Source of the DNA: Candidatus Fermentithermobacillaceae bacterium
GTDB lineage: Bacteria; Bacillota; Sulfobacillia; Fermentithermobacillales; Fermentithermobacillaceae
DNA length: 33,870 bases
Reading direction: 5' to 3'
NCBI GenBank assembly: GCA_012841375.1
Contig: DUUV01000111.1
Span: forward strand, 1-33,870
The notes beneath the pieces were generated by a model. That model saw only the letters and a program-made list of their open reading frames with translations. It did no database searches and was not told the DNA's origin. Of the stretch, positions 15,585 through 24,093 are shown piece after piece. The position numbers and the translations under genes were made by a program. Numbering within the stretch: the stretch's first letter is position 1; each line of letters begins with the position of its first letter.

Positions 15585-17074
15585 GACCGGACGCCAAACC
15601 GGCTGTTGGATCGGGTGCCGGACCAGTTGTCCGACTGGGAGCAGGACCTGGCGCCGAACCGGGTACTGGTCCCAGGCCTGGGGCCAGACCCGGCGAAGGG
15701 CCGGCAGTAAGTCCGGATGTCTTGGTGGCCGAGATAGGCAGCACCACAACCGTAGTCAACGCTTTCAGGCTTGGAGAACACCCCAGATTTCTGGGGCAGG
15801 GTCTGGCGCCTACCACGGTTGACCGGGGCGATGTCATATTGGGCCTTGAGGCTGCCTTGGATGATCTAATGCAGAAGTGCGCGCCGGAATCAGGGGGAAG
15901 ACCGGAACCGTGGGATTCGTCCCTTATGTTGGCTGCTTCCAGCGCCGCGGGCGGCCTCTCCATGACCGTCCACGGTCTCGTCTACGACATGACGGTCAGG
16001 GCCGCCAAAGAAGCAGCGCTGGGGGCCGGCGCGGTGATCAAGTTCATCACCGCCGGAGACATGACCGAGTATGACCTCCGGGAGCTCCGGAGGATAGACC
16101 CGAAAATCATACTCTTGGCCGGAGGCGTGGACTACGGAGAGAGAGACACCGCCATCAGGAACGCCCGGCGGCTCGCGCAAGTCGGGTTGAAGGCCCCGGT
16201 GGTCTATGCCGGCAACATCGCCGCCAGGGCGGAAGTGGCCGATATCCTGGGCCAGGCGGGCATCAGGTTCTACATCGTGGATAATGTGTATCCGAAGGTA
16301 GACGAATTGGTGGTGGAACCCGCCAGAAGGATTATCCAGGACGTGTTCGAAGAACACATCACGAGGGCTCCGGGTATGGACAATCTCCGCCAGATGGTGA
16401 AGGGGACGGTGTTGCCGACTCCCGGGGCGGTGATGGAGGCGTGCAAGTTGCTCCAGCCCGTCCTCGGCGATGTCGTCTGCCTAGATGTCGGAGGCGCCAC
16501 CACCGACGTCCATTCGGTGGCTTCCGGAAGCCCGGAGATACAGGCCATACTGGAAAGCCCTGAGCCCCTGGCCAAGAGGACTGTTGAAGGAGACCTTGGC
16601 ATATACAGGAACGCGGCCAATGTCTACTCGCTCGTGAAGGATCGGGCAGAGAGGGATCTGGGGTTTGACCCGTCGCCGGTGATCGAGGAGTTGAGACCCA
16701 TCCCAGAGACCCCTCAGGAGGTAGCGCTGGTCAGGTATCTTGCGGCTCAAGCCTGCAAGACCGCCCTCTCCAGGCACGCAGGCTCTCTCAAGTTCCTCTA
16801 CGGCCCGTCGGGAAAGCAGACTGTAGCATCTGGCAAGGATCTCACCAGCGTGAATACGATAATCGGCACAGGGGGAGCCCTCACACGGCTCCCCGGCGGC
16901 GAAGGGATGCTCAAACCCCTCGTTGGCCAGGGACCGGGCCGCGAGCTGTACCCGAAGGATGCCCGCATCCTGATAGACACGCACTACATCATGGCGGCAT
17001 GCGGGGTGCTCTCGAGGCAGTTCCCCGAAGAGGCCAGGGAGATCCTTGTGGACGGATTGGAGGTCCGAGAGTGA
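15581..17074 (+). CDS. MutL/GlmL-like ASKHA ATPase, probable aminomutase reactivating factor
   Basis: The 497-residue protein belongs to the GlmL/MutL family found beside B12-dependent aminomutases. Phosphate-binding loops of the actin/Hsp70 fold are seen in VLVAEIGSTTTVVNAF (about 47-62) and LDVGGATTDVHSV. The family is thought to help exchange damaged cobalamin or to act as chaperone of the mutase. Residues about 8-43 are a Gly/Pro/Ala low-complexity segment not usual in the family. The upstream start is supported by the ATGA overlap with oraE; a start nearer the conserved VLVAEIG lacks an SD. It overlaps orr by 4 nt. Confidence 0.88.
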   Translation: MRPDAKPAVGSGAGPVVRLGAGPGAEPGTGPRPGARPGEGPAVSPDVLVAEIGSTTTVVNAFRLGEHPRFLGQGLAPTTVDRGDVILGLEAALDDLMQKCAPESGGRPEPWDSSLMLAASSAAGGLSMTVHGLVYDMTVRAAKEAALGAGAVIKFITAGDMTEYDLRELRRIDPKIILLAGGVDYGERDTAIRNARRLAQVGLKAPVVYAGNIAARAEVADILGQAGIRFYIVDNVYPKVDELVVEPARRIIQDVFEEHITRAPGMDNLRQMVKGTVLPTPGAVMEACKLLQPVLGDVVCLDVGGATTDVHSVASGSPEIQAILESPEPLAKRTVEGDLGIYRNAANVYSLVKDRAERDLGFDPSPVIEELRPIPETPQEVALVRYLAAQACKTALSRHAGSLKFLYGPSGKQTVASGKDLTSVNTIIGTGGALTRLPGGEGMLKPLVGQGPGRELYPKDARILIDTHYIMAACGVLSRQFPEEAREILVDGLEVRE

Positions 17075-18144
17075 GATACCCTTCCATGTCCATTGATGTC
17101 GGCAAACTGGAGCATAACGCCGTCACGGTTTCACGGCTCCTGGCCCGCGCGGGCCTCACGTATGTGGCTGTGAACAAAGCGACGTGCGGCCACCCGGACG
17201 TGGCCAAGGCGCTATTGGCAGGCAATCCCCTGGGTTTGGCCGATTCACGCGTTGAGAACCTGGCGCGGCTAAGGGAGAGCGGGTATCAAGGCGAGACCGT
17301 CCTTCTCCGTGCGCCTGCTCCGGCCAGGTGTGCCGAGGCGGTCGAGGTTGCCGACACGAGCCTCATCTCAGATCCGGGCATCGCCAGGGCTTTGGGAGAG
17401 GCGGCGGTGAGATGCGGTAAGAAGCACAATGTGATCCTCATGGTCGACATAGGAGACCGGCGTGAAGGGGTGCTCCCTGACGAAGCTCCGGAGACCGCGA
17501 GGGCGATGGCTTCGATCCCGGGCATCAGGCTCATCGGGATAGGGACTAATCTTGCCTGCTACGGGGCGATCATCCCCACCCGAGAAAAGATGGAGACGCT
17601 TCTCGAGATAAAGGACCGCGTCGAAAAGACCGTAGGGTTTAGCCTAGAGCGGGTCTCCGGGGGCAACTCGGCCAACATCCCCTTGGTGATGGAAGGACAG
17701 ATGCCCCGGGGAATAACCGAACTCAGGCTGGGCGAAAGCGTGATCTTGGGTACCGAAGCCGTCGAGAGAACACTGATCCCGGGCTGTCACAACGACGCCT
17801 TCCTGGCTCACGCAGAGGTGATCGAGGTCATCAGAAAGCCGTCTCTCCCGTCCGGGAAGATAGGCCAGGACGCCTTCGGGGCCGTGCCCATGTTTGTGGA
17901 CAGGGGCAACCGGATGAGGGCCATCCTAGCCATCGGAAGGCAGGATGTGGACCCCGACGGCCTCACGCCGTTGGATGAAGGCGTGACGGTTATCGGGGCT
18001 TCTTCGGACCACCTTATCTGCGACGTGGAGGACGCGGGCGACCGGGTGAAGGTAGGTACCGTGTTGTCTTTCATCCCTAACTACAGCGCGCTCTTAAGGT
18101 TGGCGACCTCGCCTTATGTTGAGAAAGTGGTGAAGAAGCCGTGA
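17071..18144 (+). CDS. orr: ornithine racemase (alanine-racemase-like, PLP)
   Basis: Orr converts L-ornithine to the D-ornithine used by OraSE. The 357-residue fold-type III PLP enzyme has its cofactor lysine at K36 in VNKATCGHP, and a downstream GGNSANIP segment expected to hold the phosphate. Start GTG 17071 forms a GTGA overlap with the preceding gene, with GGAGG 8 nt upstream; longer starts would lie deeper in the previous gene. A 4-nt GTGA overlap also joins it to the next gene. Amino-acid specificity (ornithine rather than alanine) is inferred from the cluster and family resemblance. Confidence 0.92.
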   Translation: MRYPSMSIDVGKLEHNAVTVSRLLARAGLTYVAVNKATCGHPDVAKALLAGNPLGLADSRVENLARLRESGYQGETVLLRAPAPARCAEAVEVADTSLISDPGIARALGEAAVRCGKKHNVILMVDIGDRREGVLPDEAPETARAMASIPGIRLIGIGTNLACYGAIIPTREKMETLLEIKDRVEKTVGFSLERVSGGNSANIPLVMEGQMPRGITELRLGESVILGTEAVERTLIPGCHNDAFLAHAEVIEVIRKPSLPSGKIGQDAFGAVPMFVDRGNRMRAILAIGRQDVDPDGLTPLDEGVTVIGASSDHLICDVEDAGDRVKVGTVLSFIPNYSALLRLATSPYVEKVVKKP

Positions 18145-19544
18145 AATCAGGAGTGGTCCTGGCAGGACTATCGCCCCACCCTCCCATCATCATCCCTGAA
18201 GTGGGGAGGGGCGAAGAGCGAAACGCGTCGTCTACGGTCCGGGCTATGGAATCCCTGGGGAAGCGCTTCGCGTCGGCGGACTATGACAGCCTTGTGATCA
18301 TCACTCCCCACGGACTCGTGCTTCGCGACGCCGTCTCCATAAGGGGAGACGCGACGATGGAGGGCGATTTCGGGGGATTTGGCGCACGACGGGTGACTTT
18401 TGGCGTAAGGAACGACCTTGAGCTTGTGAGGGAGATAGCGGCCGCGTCAAAGGAAGACGGGTTCACCACAGTTCTTTTGGACCGCCGGACAATGCGCAGC
18501 TACACGGTTGACAGTCGACTGGACCACGGGTGTCTGGTGCCTCTTTACTACATGGTGAAGCACGGCTTCTCCAGACCGGTTGTGGTTGTGAACATCGGTT
18601 ACCTGCCCGTCCTGGACCTTTACCGCTACGGTATGGCGATCTCGCGGGCATCCGAACGGGTAGGCCGGCGCGTCGCCGTGCTTGCGTCGGGCGACCTCTC
18701 CCACCGGCTCACGCCCGACGCTCCCGCCGGCTATAACCCGAAAGGAAAACTCTTTGACGAGAGCCTTATGGGCCATCTGAGGGACTTCGATCCTAAAGGG
18801 ATACTGGGCATTCCCGAAGATCTTCTTCAAGACGCAGGCGAATGCGGCATGAGGCCGGTGGCCATGATGTTGGGTTCCATCGACAACTGCCGCGTTCGGA
18901 GTGAAGTGCTCTCCTACGAGGGCCCGTTCGGCGTAGGCTATGGAGTCGCCCTCATCCACCCGGAAGGTCAAGGCGAGTCTCGACTGAAGGAGATCCTGGG
19001 GGACCGTGAACGGCGTCTCCAGGATGCCAGGGAGAACGAGTCGTACCCGGTCAGGCTGGCCAGAACCGCGGTCGAGCATTACGTGGGTACCCGAAAGACC
19101 TTGGATCCACCCGGTGATGTGCCGGAACAGTTCCGGTCTCCCGCGGGCGTGTTTGTGTCCATACATGAAGACGGTATGCTCCGCGGATGCATCGGGACCA
19201 TTGGGCCTACATGTCCTACTGCGGCCCAAGAGATAATACAGAGCGCGATTTCAGCCGCCACCGGCGACCCCAGATTCCGGGAAGTAACCGCCGGAGAACT
19301 GCCTTTCCTGGACTATTCCGTGGATGTGCTCTCAGACCCCCAGGAGATCTCCGGTGAGGAAGACTTGGACCCGAAGGTCTACGGAGTGATCGTGGAAAGG
19401 GGCGCCCGCAGGGGCTTGCTCCTCCCCGATCTTCCAGGCATCGATTCGGCCAGGGAGCAAGTAGAGATCGCCAAGAGGAAAGCAGGTATAAGGCCTTCCG
19501 AGGAAGTGCGGCTCTATAGATTTACGGTGACAAGATATCACTGA
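18141..19544 (+). CDS. fused AmmeMemoRadiSam system proteins B and A (MEMO1-AMMECR1)
   Basis: The 467-residue protein fuses two domains. Residues about 1-270 are MEMO1-like, related to extradiol dioxygenase LigB folds, with GLSPHPPII, ITPHG, DHGCLVPLYY and SGDLSHRL holding candidate metal-binding His/Asp. Residues about 290-467 are AMMECR1, with the hallmark LRGCIGT and LPFLDYSVDVLS. The triad MEMO1/AMMECR1/radical SAM recurs across bacteria and archaea, but its biochemical role is not established. The GTG start overlaps orr by 4 nt (GTGA), placing it in the ornithine operon. That coupling is strong contextual evidence but not proof of a role in ornithine metabolism. Confidence 0.9.
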   Translation: MKSGVVLAGLSPHPPIIIPEVGRGEERNASSTVRAMESLGKRFASADYDSLVIITPHGLVLRDAVSIRGDATMEGDFGGFGARRVTFGVRNDLELVREIAAASKEDGFTTVLLDRRTMRSYTVDSRLDHGCLVPLYYMVKHGFSRPVVVVNIGYLPVLDLYRYGMAISRASERVGRRVAVLASGDLSHRLTPDAPAGYNPKGKLFDESLMGHLRDFDPKGILGIPEDLLQDAGECGMRPVAMMLGSIDNCRVRSEVLSYEGPFGVGYGVALIHPEGQGESRLKEILGDRERRLQDARENESYPVRLARTAVEHYVGTRKTLDPPGDVPEQFRSPAGVFVSIHEDGMLRGCIGTIGPTCPTAAQEIIQSAISAATGDPRFREVTAGELPFLDYSVDVLSDPQEISGEEDLDPKVYGVIVERGARRGLLLPDLPGIDSAREQVEIAKRKAGIRPSEEVRLYRFTVTRYH

Positions 19545-19639
19545 CACGAAAACCCGGCCGACTCTTAGGAGATCTGCAGGGTGGCATCACCGGCGGCCGG
19601 ATGTCACCGGTCCGGCGAGACATCCCGGGGGGCGACGTG

Positions 19640-20665
19640 GTGACTGAGATGCTGGGAAAAGCCAAGTTTTGGGAGCCTGCGGAACAGGGCAAGGTGAGGT
19701 GCGGCCTGTGTCCCCATTCGTGCCTGGTCCCGGCTGGCAAAACGGGGATATGCCGGGTGAGGGAGAACAGGGGCGGGACTCTGTACGCGCTGAACTACAA
19801 CCTGGCTACCTCGCTGGCACTGGACCCGGTAGAGAAAAAGCCCCTTTACCACGTGCATCCCGGCGGGTATCTCCTGTCGGCGGGCACCTTTGGATGTAAT
19901 TTCAGGTGCCGGTTCTGCCAAAACTGGCAGATCTCACAGGACAGACCCAGGACGGTGGCGATCACCGCCGGAGAGCTGGTTGAGAGTGCCCTCGCCCAAA
20001 GAAAAAGGTACCCTGCCCTGGTGGGCATGGCCTATACCTACAACGAGCCAACCGTGTGGATTGAGTTCGTACTGGAGGCCGCCGCCCGCGCCAAAGAAGA
20101 GGGCCTGGTGAACGCGCTCGTGACCAACGGGTACATCTCCCGGCCTGCGCTCAGGGAAGTCCTTCAGTCTGTAGATGCCCTCAATATTGACGTGAAAGCC
20201 TGGAACGAAGACTTCTACCGGAGGCTCACCGGCGGGAGGCTCAAGCCCGTCCTGGAGACGGTCGAGGAATCGCTGAAGCATGCATGGGTGGAGGTCACTT
20301 ACCTGGTCATCCCCGGCGAAAACGACTCTCAGGAGGAGGTTGCCGCCCTCGCGCGCCATCTGGCGTCGCTCAGTCCGTCAGTGCCGGTGCACCTGTCCAG
20401 GTTTTTCCCCAACTACCGCATGGGCGGCGAGCCTACGCCTCTTGAGACATTGGAGCGGCTGAGGGATGTCTGCAGGGAGCACCTCCACCATGTCTACATA
20501 GGGAATGCTGCCAGACCGGGGTACGCGGATACACCCTGTCCGGAGTGCGGCACCACGCTTCTTAAGCGTGACGGTCTGGCTCTGGAAAGGGCGTTTCTCA
20601 CGCCCGACGGCGACTGCCCCGAATGCGGACGGCCCCTTGAGATGCTGGGTCAGGTTTGGCTGTAG
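19640..20665 (+). CDS. AmmeMemoRadiSam system radical SAM enzyme
   Basis: The 341-residue enzyme carries the radical SAM motif CNFRCRFC (C86, C90, C93), plus an N-terminal CGLCPHSC and two C-terminal CPECG sites that likely bind zinc or auxiliary iron-sulfur. It resembles PflA-type activases. I choose GTG 19640, 7 nt after a run of six G. GTG 19637 and ATG 19601 are alternatives, the latter without SD. It follows the MEMO1-AMMECR1 gene after 95 nt. The substrate is unknown. It is the last gene of the cluster, with a convergent gene beginning 52 nt beyond its stop. Confidence 0.9.
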   Translation: MTEMLGKAKFWEPAEQGKVRCGLCPHSCLVPAGKTGICRVRENRGGTLYALNYNLATSLALDPVEKKPLYHVHPGGYLLSAGTFGCNFRCRFCQNWQISQDRPRTVAITAGELVESALAQRKRYPALVGMAYTYNEPTVWIEFVLEAAARAKEEGLVNALVTNGYISRPALREVLQSVDALNIDVKAWNEDFYRRLTGGRLKPVLETVEESLKHAWVEVTYLVIPGENDSQEEVAALARHLASLSPSVPVHLSRFFPNYRMGGEPTPLETLERLRDVCREHLHHVYIGNAARPGYADTPCPECGTTLLKRDGLALERAFLTPDGDCPECGRPLEMLGQVWL

Positions 20666-20717
20666 GCCCGCTTTCCCCGTCTAGTCAGAACGAAACACCT
20701 GCTGGATCCGGGGCTCC

Positions 20718-22364
20718 TCACTCTATCTTCGATATGCGCCTCAGGAGAGACCTGAAGAGGTCGGGGTACGGGCCCAGGTAATACTCAAGGTCCAACCTCT
20801 CGGTGTATTTGTGGGCATCCCGTCCCGACGCGCCTATGTTGACCACCGGGACGTCCAGTTTGAGAAGGGAGTCAAGAGGCAGGTCATACACTTCGCCCCA
20901 GCCAGGTGTGTTGCCGGCCAGAGGCATGAGGTCGTCCTTGTCTCCCTGGAACCCCAAGTAGCTCAGGTCGCTTATGGCCGCGAAGTGTTCCCGCACCGCC
21001 AATGTTTCGCCGTAGGTCGATGCCGCTTCAGAGATGAGTCCCTGCACGGCATCCATGAGCGCCAGTTCCCTCGGCGCCTTTCGGAGATTGCTCCGGTGCG
21101 GGTAGTAGGGCGGCAGAAAGCCTACGATTATGACAGGGTCTTTGTCGGCGTAGAACTTGAGGACTTGGCCCACCACTCCGATGGACTTGAGCCTGTCGTC
21201 AGTCTCTCTGGGGAGCCCCTTGAGATACTCTTTGATGTGTCCTTCGAGCGAAGCGCCTGACCGGGCCATGTCCTGCTTCACCTTCTGGAAGACTTCCTCG
21301 TAGGTCAAGACCTTGGGTTCCCACGGGACGGAGGCTTTTAGAGATGCCCCTTCCGAGAACTTGAGTGCGCTGTTTCTCAACCGCTCGAGAGCCATGTCGA
21401 ACGCCTCGCGGGCGACCTTCTTCATCATCTCCAGAGCTATCGCCGGCGTCTTCTCGACGGTGAGCACGTTGAAGCCGGCGACGACCTGGGCAGGGAGAGT
21501 CACCGAGTAGACCTCTCGCAGGTCGCGATGCCAGAGTGCGGCCGGTGGGGGATATGCCTCGGCGCCGGCCCGGTCTATCCAATCGGGCGAGCCCTCGAGC
21601 ACCATGTTGACCGCCGATGCCAGCAGGTTGGCATTTAGTCCTTCGTAGTAGGAGCCTACGTGGCTTTCCCGTCCCACGCAGTAGAACATGGGCATGAGTT
21701 TGCCAATGGTGCCCACCGATATGTACCGCTTGGCATCTCCGTCGTACTCCTGGACCTCACCCTCGGTGTTCACGCACGCGACGAAGTCCAGCCCCTCTTC
21801 CTCCTGAAGCCGCTCCAGGTGCTTGATGGAGGACAACATCCCGGCGGACCGGTTCTCTTCGTCGCCGACCAGGATGAGGGCGATGTTGGTGTCCAGGTCC
21901 CGGGGGTTTGCGGCGCATTCCCGGACGTACTCGAGCTCAACAGCCACGCCGCACTTCATGTCGAAAACCCCTCGCCCGAAGAGGTAGTTGCCTGACTCCA
22001 GGTCTTTCCGGGCTTCGTCCGGCAAGGTCAGCTTGGATAGCTCGCGAGCGTAAGCCGGGGGGTCGAAGGCCAGCTGAGCCAACTCCCTGGCTTCGGCGGT
22101 ATCGACCACGTCAATATGACCCATGAGGATGACCGTCTTCGCGGTGTGAGGGACCGCCCGCACGATGGCGAAGACGCTGTGGCGTCCGTACGGATCGTTT
22201 TCGACCGGCAAGAGCCGGAGGTCCCCTTTGTTCTCCTGGAAATAGGGTAGGGAGGCGAGTTTGTCGTGGATCACTCGGGCTAACCGGGACTCTTCCTTGC
22301 TTGGGGAAACGCTGGGTATCCTGACGAGTTCCAACAGGAGATTGTAGGTGTTTCCTGCTTTCAT
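20718..22364 (-). CDS. rocB: M20-family peptidase/deacylase, RocB-like
   Basis: The 548-residue zinc hydrolase has M20 ligand motifs: MGHIDVVD, GRGVFDMKCG and GDEENRSAG, with a later NTEG. Length and layout fit RocB, a protein linked to arginine/ornithine/citrulline use in Bacillus whose exact reaction is not settled. The ATG at 22364 has AAGGAGGG about 8 nt upstream, so a longer open frame running toward 22763 is not used. It is convergent with the radical SAM gene and divergent from the GTPase gene. Proximity to the ornithine operon suggests that it supplies ornithine or arginine from acylated or peptide forms. Confidence 0.85.
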   Translation of the reverse strand: MKAGNTYNLLLELVRIPSVSPSKEESRLARVIHDKLASLPYFQENKGDLRLLPVENDPYGRHSVFAIVRAVPHTAKTVILMGHIDVVDTAEARELAQLAFDPPAYARELSKLTLPDEARKDLESGNYLFGRGVFDMKCGVAVELEYVRECAANPRDLDTNIALILVGDEENRSAGMLSSIKHLERLQEEEGLDFVACVNTEGEVQEYDGDAKRYISVGTIGKLMPMFYCVGRESHVGSYYEGLNANLLASAVNMVLEGSPDWIDRAGAEAYPPPAALWHRDLREVYSVTLPAQVVAGFNVLTVEKTPAIALEMMKKVAREAFDMALERLRNSALKFSEGASLKASVPWEPKVLTYEEVFQKVKQDMARSGASLEGHIKEYLKGLPRETDDRLKSIGVVGQVLKFYADKDPVIIVGFLPPYYPHRSNLRKAPRELALMDAVQGLISEAASTYGETLAVREHFAAISDLSYLGFQGDKDDLMPLAGNTPGWGEVYDLPLDSLLKLDVPVVNIGASGRDAHKYTERLDLEYYLGPYPDLFRSLLRRISKIE

Positions 22365-22462
22365 GGATGTGCCCTCCTTGCCGCTCTGTCCATAGTTCTT
22401 CCCTCTTGCCCGTAAAATGCGTCGGGAGCACGCGGGTGGGCTGAGTTCAAGGAGACTTCGTT

Positions 22463-22478
22463 TATACACTTCTGTATA
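22463..22478. promoter_or_regulatory. perfect palindrome, possible operator
   Basis: TATACA-CTTC-TGTATA is a perfect 6-bp inverted repeat with a 4-bp centre, about 99 bp upstream of the rocB-like ATG. AT-rich palindromes of this size are typical of operator sites, including ArgR-type sites, but I cannot assign a regulator. Confidence 0.5.
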
Positions 22479-22554
22479 GTCCACTGCAGTTCCTCCAGAA
22501 GCGGCATTCTGCGGGAGTTGTGACCCTCTCTTTGTAGGCCCGAGGAAGGATGTT

Positions 22555-22583
22555 CCACCTTTATGCACGAATGAATAAGGTGG
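22555..22583 (+). repeat. inverted repeat / hairpin in GTPase leader
   Basis: CCACCTT (22555-22561) pairs with AAGGTGG (22577-22583) across a 15-nt loop that contains TGAATAA. It lies 104 nt before the GTG start. It could be an RNA stem or a DNA site. Confidence 0.5.
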
Positions 22584-22586
22584 ATA

Positions 22587-22624
22587 GCGCCGCCTGTCGC
22601 GAATGGTGAGAGGCGACGCGGCGC
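22587..22624 (+). repeat. strong bulged hairpin in GTPase leader
   Basis: GCGCCGC-CT-GTCGC (22587-22600) pairs with GCGACGCGGCGC (22613-22624), making 12 base pairs with a 2-nt bulge and a 12-nt loop. No U-run follows, so it is not a plain terminator. With the neighbouring stem at 22555 it could form a structured 5' leader. Confidence 0.55.
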
Positions 22625-22686
22625 ATGACAAGACTGTGACCGGGGAGCAGGTAACAGATCCGGAATCAGAAAGGGGCATCCGCAGA

Positions 22687-24009
22687 GTGGCAAAGAGGAA
22701 AGTACTCATTATGGGCGCTGCCGGGCGTGATTTCCACAACTTCAACACGGTGTATAGGGACAACGACGCCTACGAAGTAGTTGCTTTCACCGCGACTCAG
22801 ATCCCCGACATAGAGGGTCGAACCTATCCACCTTCGTTGGCGGGCTCATTGTACCCCCAGGGGATCCCCATTTACTCGGAAGATGATCTCCTGGACCTCA
22901 TCCGGAAGCACCAGATCAATGAAGTGGTTTTCTCGTACAGCGACATCAACCATGTGAGTCTCATGCACAAGGCTTCGGCCGTGATCGCCGCCGGAGCCGA
23001 CTTCAAATTCCTGGGCTACGATTCCACCGCCATCAAGTCCAAGAAACCCGTTATCTCCATCTGCGCCGTGAGGACGGGGGTCGGGAAGAGCCAGACCACC
23101 AGACGGGTCTCCGAGATCTTGAAGGCCGCGGGGAAGAAGGTCGCCGCCGTACGTCACCCCATGCCCTACGGAAACCTCGAGGAGCAGGTGTGGCAGAGGT
23201 TCGCGACCTACGAGGACCTCGATCTCCACAAGTGCACCATCGAGGAGCGTGAGGAATACGAGCCTCACATCGACAGGGGTATCATTGTCTACGCTGGAGT
23301 GGATTACGCAGAGATACTGAAGAGGGCCGAGGAAGAAGTAGATGTCATCCTGTGGGATGGCGGCAACAACGACATACCCTTCTACAAGAGCGACTGCAAG
23401 ATCGTCCTCGTAGACCCGCACAGGCCGGGCCACGAGATGACGTACCATCCGGGCGAGGCCAACCTGAGGCAAGCCGACATCGTAGTCATCAACAAGATCG
23501 AGACTGCCAATGCCGAGAGCGTGGACATCGTCCGAAACAACGTCCGGAAGGCCAACCCCAATGCCATCGTCGTAGACGCCGCGTCGCCGGTCTTCCCTGA
23601 AAGGCCCATGGAGATCGCCGGCAAGAAGGTGCTGGTCATTGAGGACGGCCCGACGCTTACCCACGGGGAGATGAAGTACGGAGCCGGAGTCATGGCAGCC
23701 CGCAAAAACGGCGCCGCTCAACTGGTTGATCCGAGACCATGGGCGGTAGGCTCGATTGCCAAGACCTTCGAGAAGCACCCGCACATCGGTCCGTTGCTCC
23801 CTGCCATGGGGTATTCGGCCAAGCAGATCAAGGAGCTGGAGGAAACGGTGGCCGCCGTGGAGTGCGACTTGGTGCTGGTCGCCACACCCATTGACATCCG
23901 CAGGGTCATGAAGTTGGATAAGCCGTCCATGAGGGTTCGCTACGAACTGCAGGAGATCGGCACTCCCAACCTGACCGACGCGATCAAGATGGTCGGAGGG
24001 ATTCTATAG
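22687..24009 (+). CDS. cyclic 2,3-diphosphoglycerate-synthetase-like GTPase (COG2403 type)
   Basis: The 440-residue protein begins KRKVLIMGAAGRDFHNF, an N-terminal Rossmann-like part, followed by a P-loop CAVRTGVGKSQTTRRV with K134. VILWDGGNNDIPF is the Walker-B-like segment, and ADIVVINKIETAN resembles a NKxD-type base-recognition motif. Archaeal homologues make cyclic 2,3-diphosphoglycerate; bacterial ones are uncharacterised and sometimes named only GTPase. I choose GTG 22687 with AAAGGGG about 10 nt upstream, because homology begins there; an in-frame start at 22603 would fall inside the hairpin. It is divergent from the rocB-like gene and downstream of the ornithine cluster. Confidence 0.82.
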   Translation: MAKRKVLIMGAAGRDFHNFNTVYRDNDAYEVVAFTATQIPDIEGRTYPPSLAGSLYPQGIPIYSEDDLLDLIRKHQINEVVFSYSDINHVSLMHKASAVIAAGADFKFLGYDSTAIKSKKPVISICAVRTGVGKSQTTRRVSEILKAAGKKVAAVRHPMPYGNLEEQVWQRFATYEDLDLHKCTIEEREEYEPHIDRGIIVYAGVDYAEILKRAEEEVDVILWDGGNNDIPFYKSDCKIVLVDPHRPGHEMTYHPGEANLRQADIVVINKIETANAESVDIVRNNVRKANPNAIVVDAASPVFPERPMEIAGKKVLVIEDGPTLTHGEMKYGAGVMAARKNGAAQLVDPRPWAVGSIAKTFEKHPHIGPLLPAMGYSAKQIKELEETVAAVECDLVLVATPIDIRRVMKLDKPSMRVRYELQEIGTPNLTDAIKMVGGIL

Positions 24010-24093
24010 GCCCGTTAGGCCGCTTTTCCCGGCGGGGAACTGAGCGCACGTCGCGACACGGGGTTTCGCCCGACGGGAACTGGAGAGTTGAGA

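Larger units (their letters stand above)
22365..22686. other. structured intergenic region between rocB-like and GTPase genes
   Basis: This 322-bp divergent region contains three inverted repeats listed separately (22463, 22555 and 22587). I found neither a convincing -24/-12 site nor a good sigma-A promoter in either direction. There is no T-box consensus (AGGGTGGNACCGCG). Confidence 0.55.

Noticed and set aside
14433-15749. Long open frame (438 codons) antisense to oraE
   Set aside because: It lies fully opposite a certain gene in GC-rich DNA, has no family resemblance and no SD. The same applies to antisense frames at 10086-11168, 10907-11593, 18447-19229 and 22846-23784.
22540-22686. T-box leader before the GTPase gene
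   Set aside because: The AGGGTGGNACCGCG core is absent, and the downstream gene is not an aminoacyl-tRNA synthetase or amino-acid biosynthesis gene.
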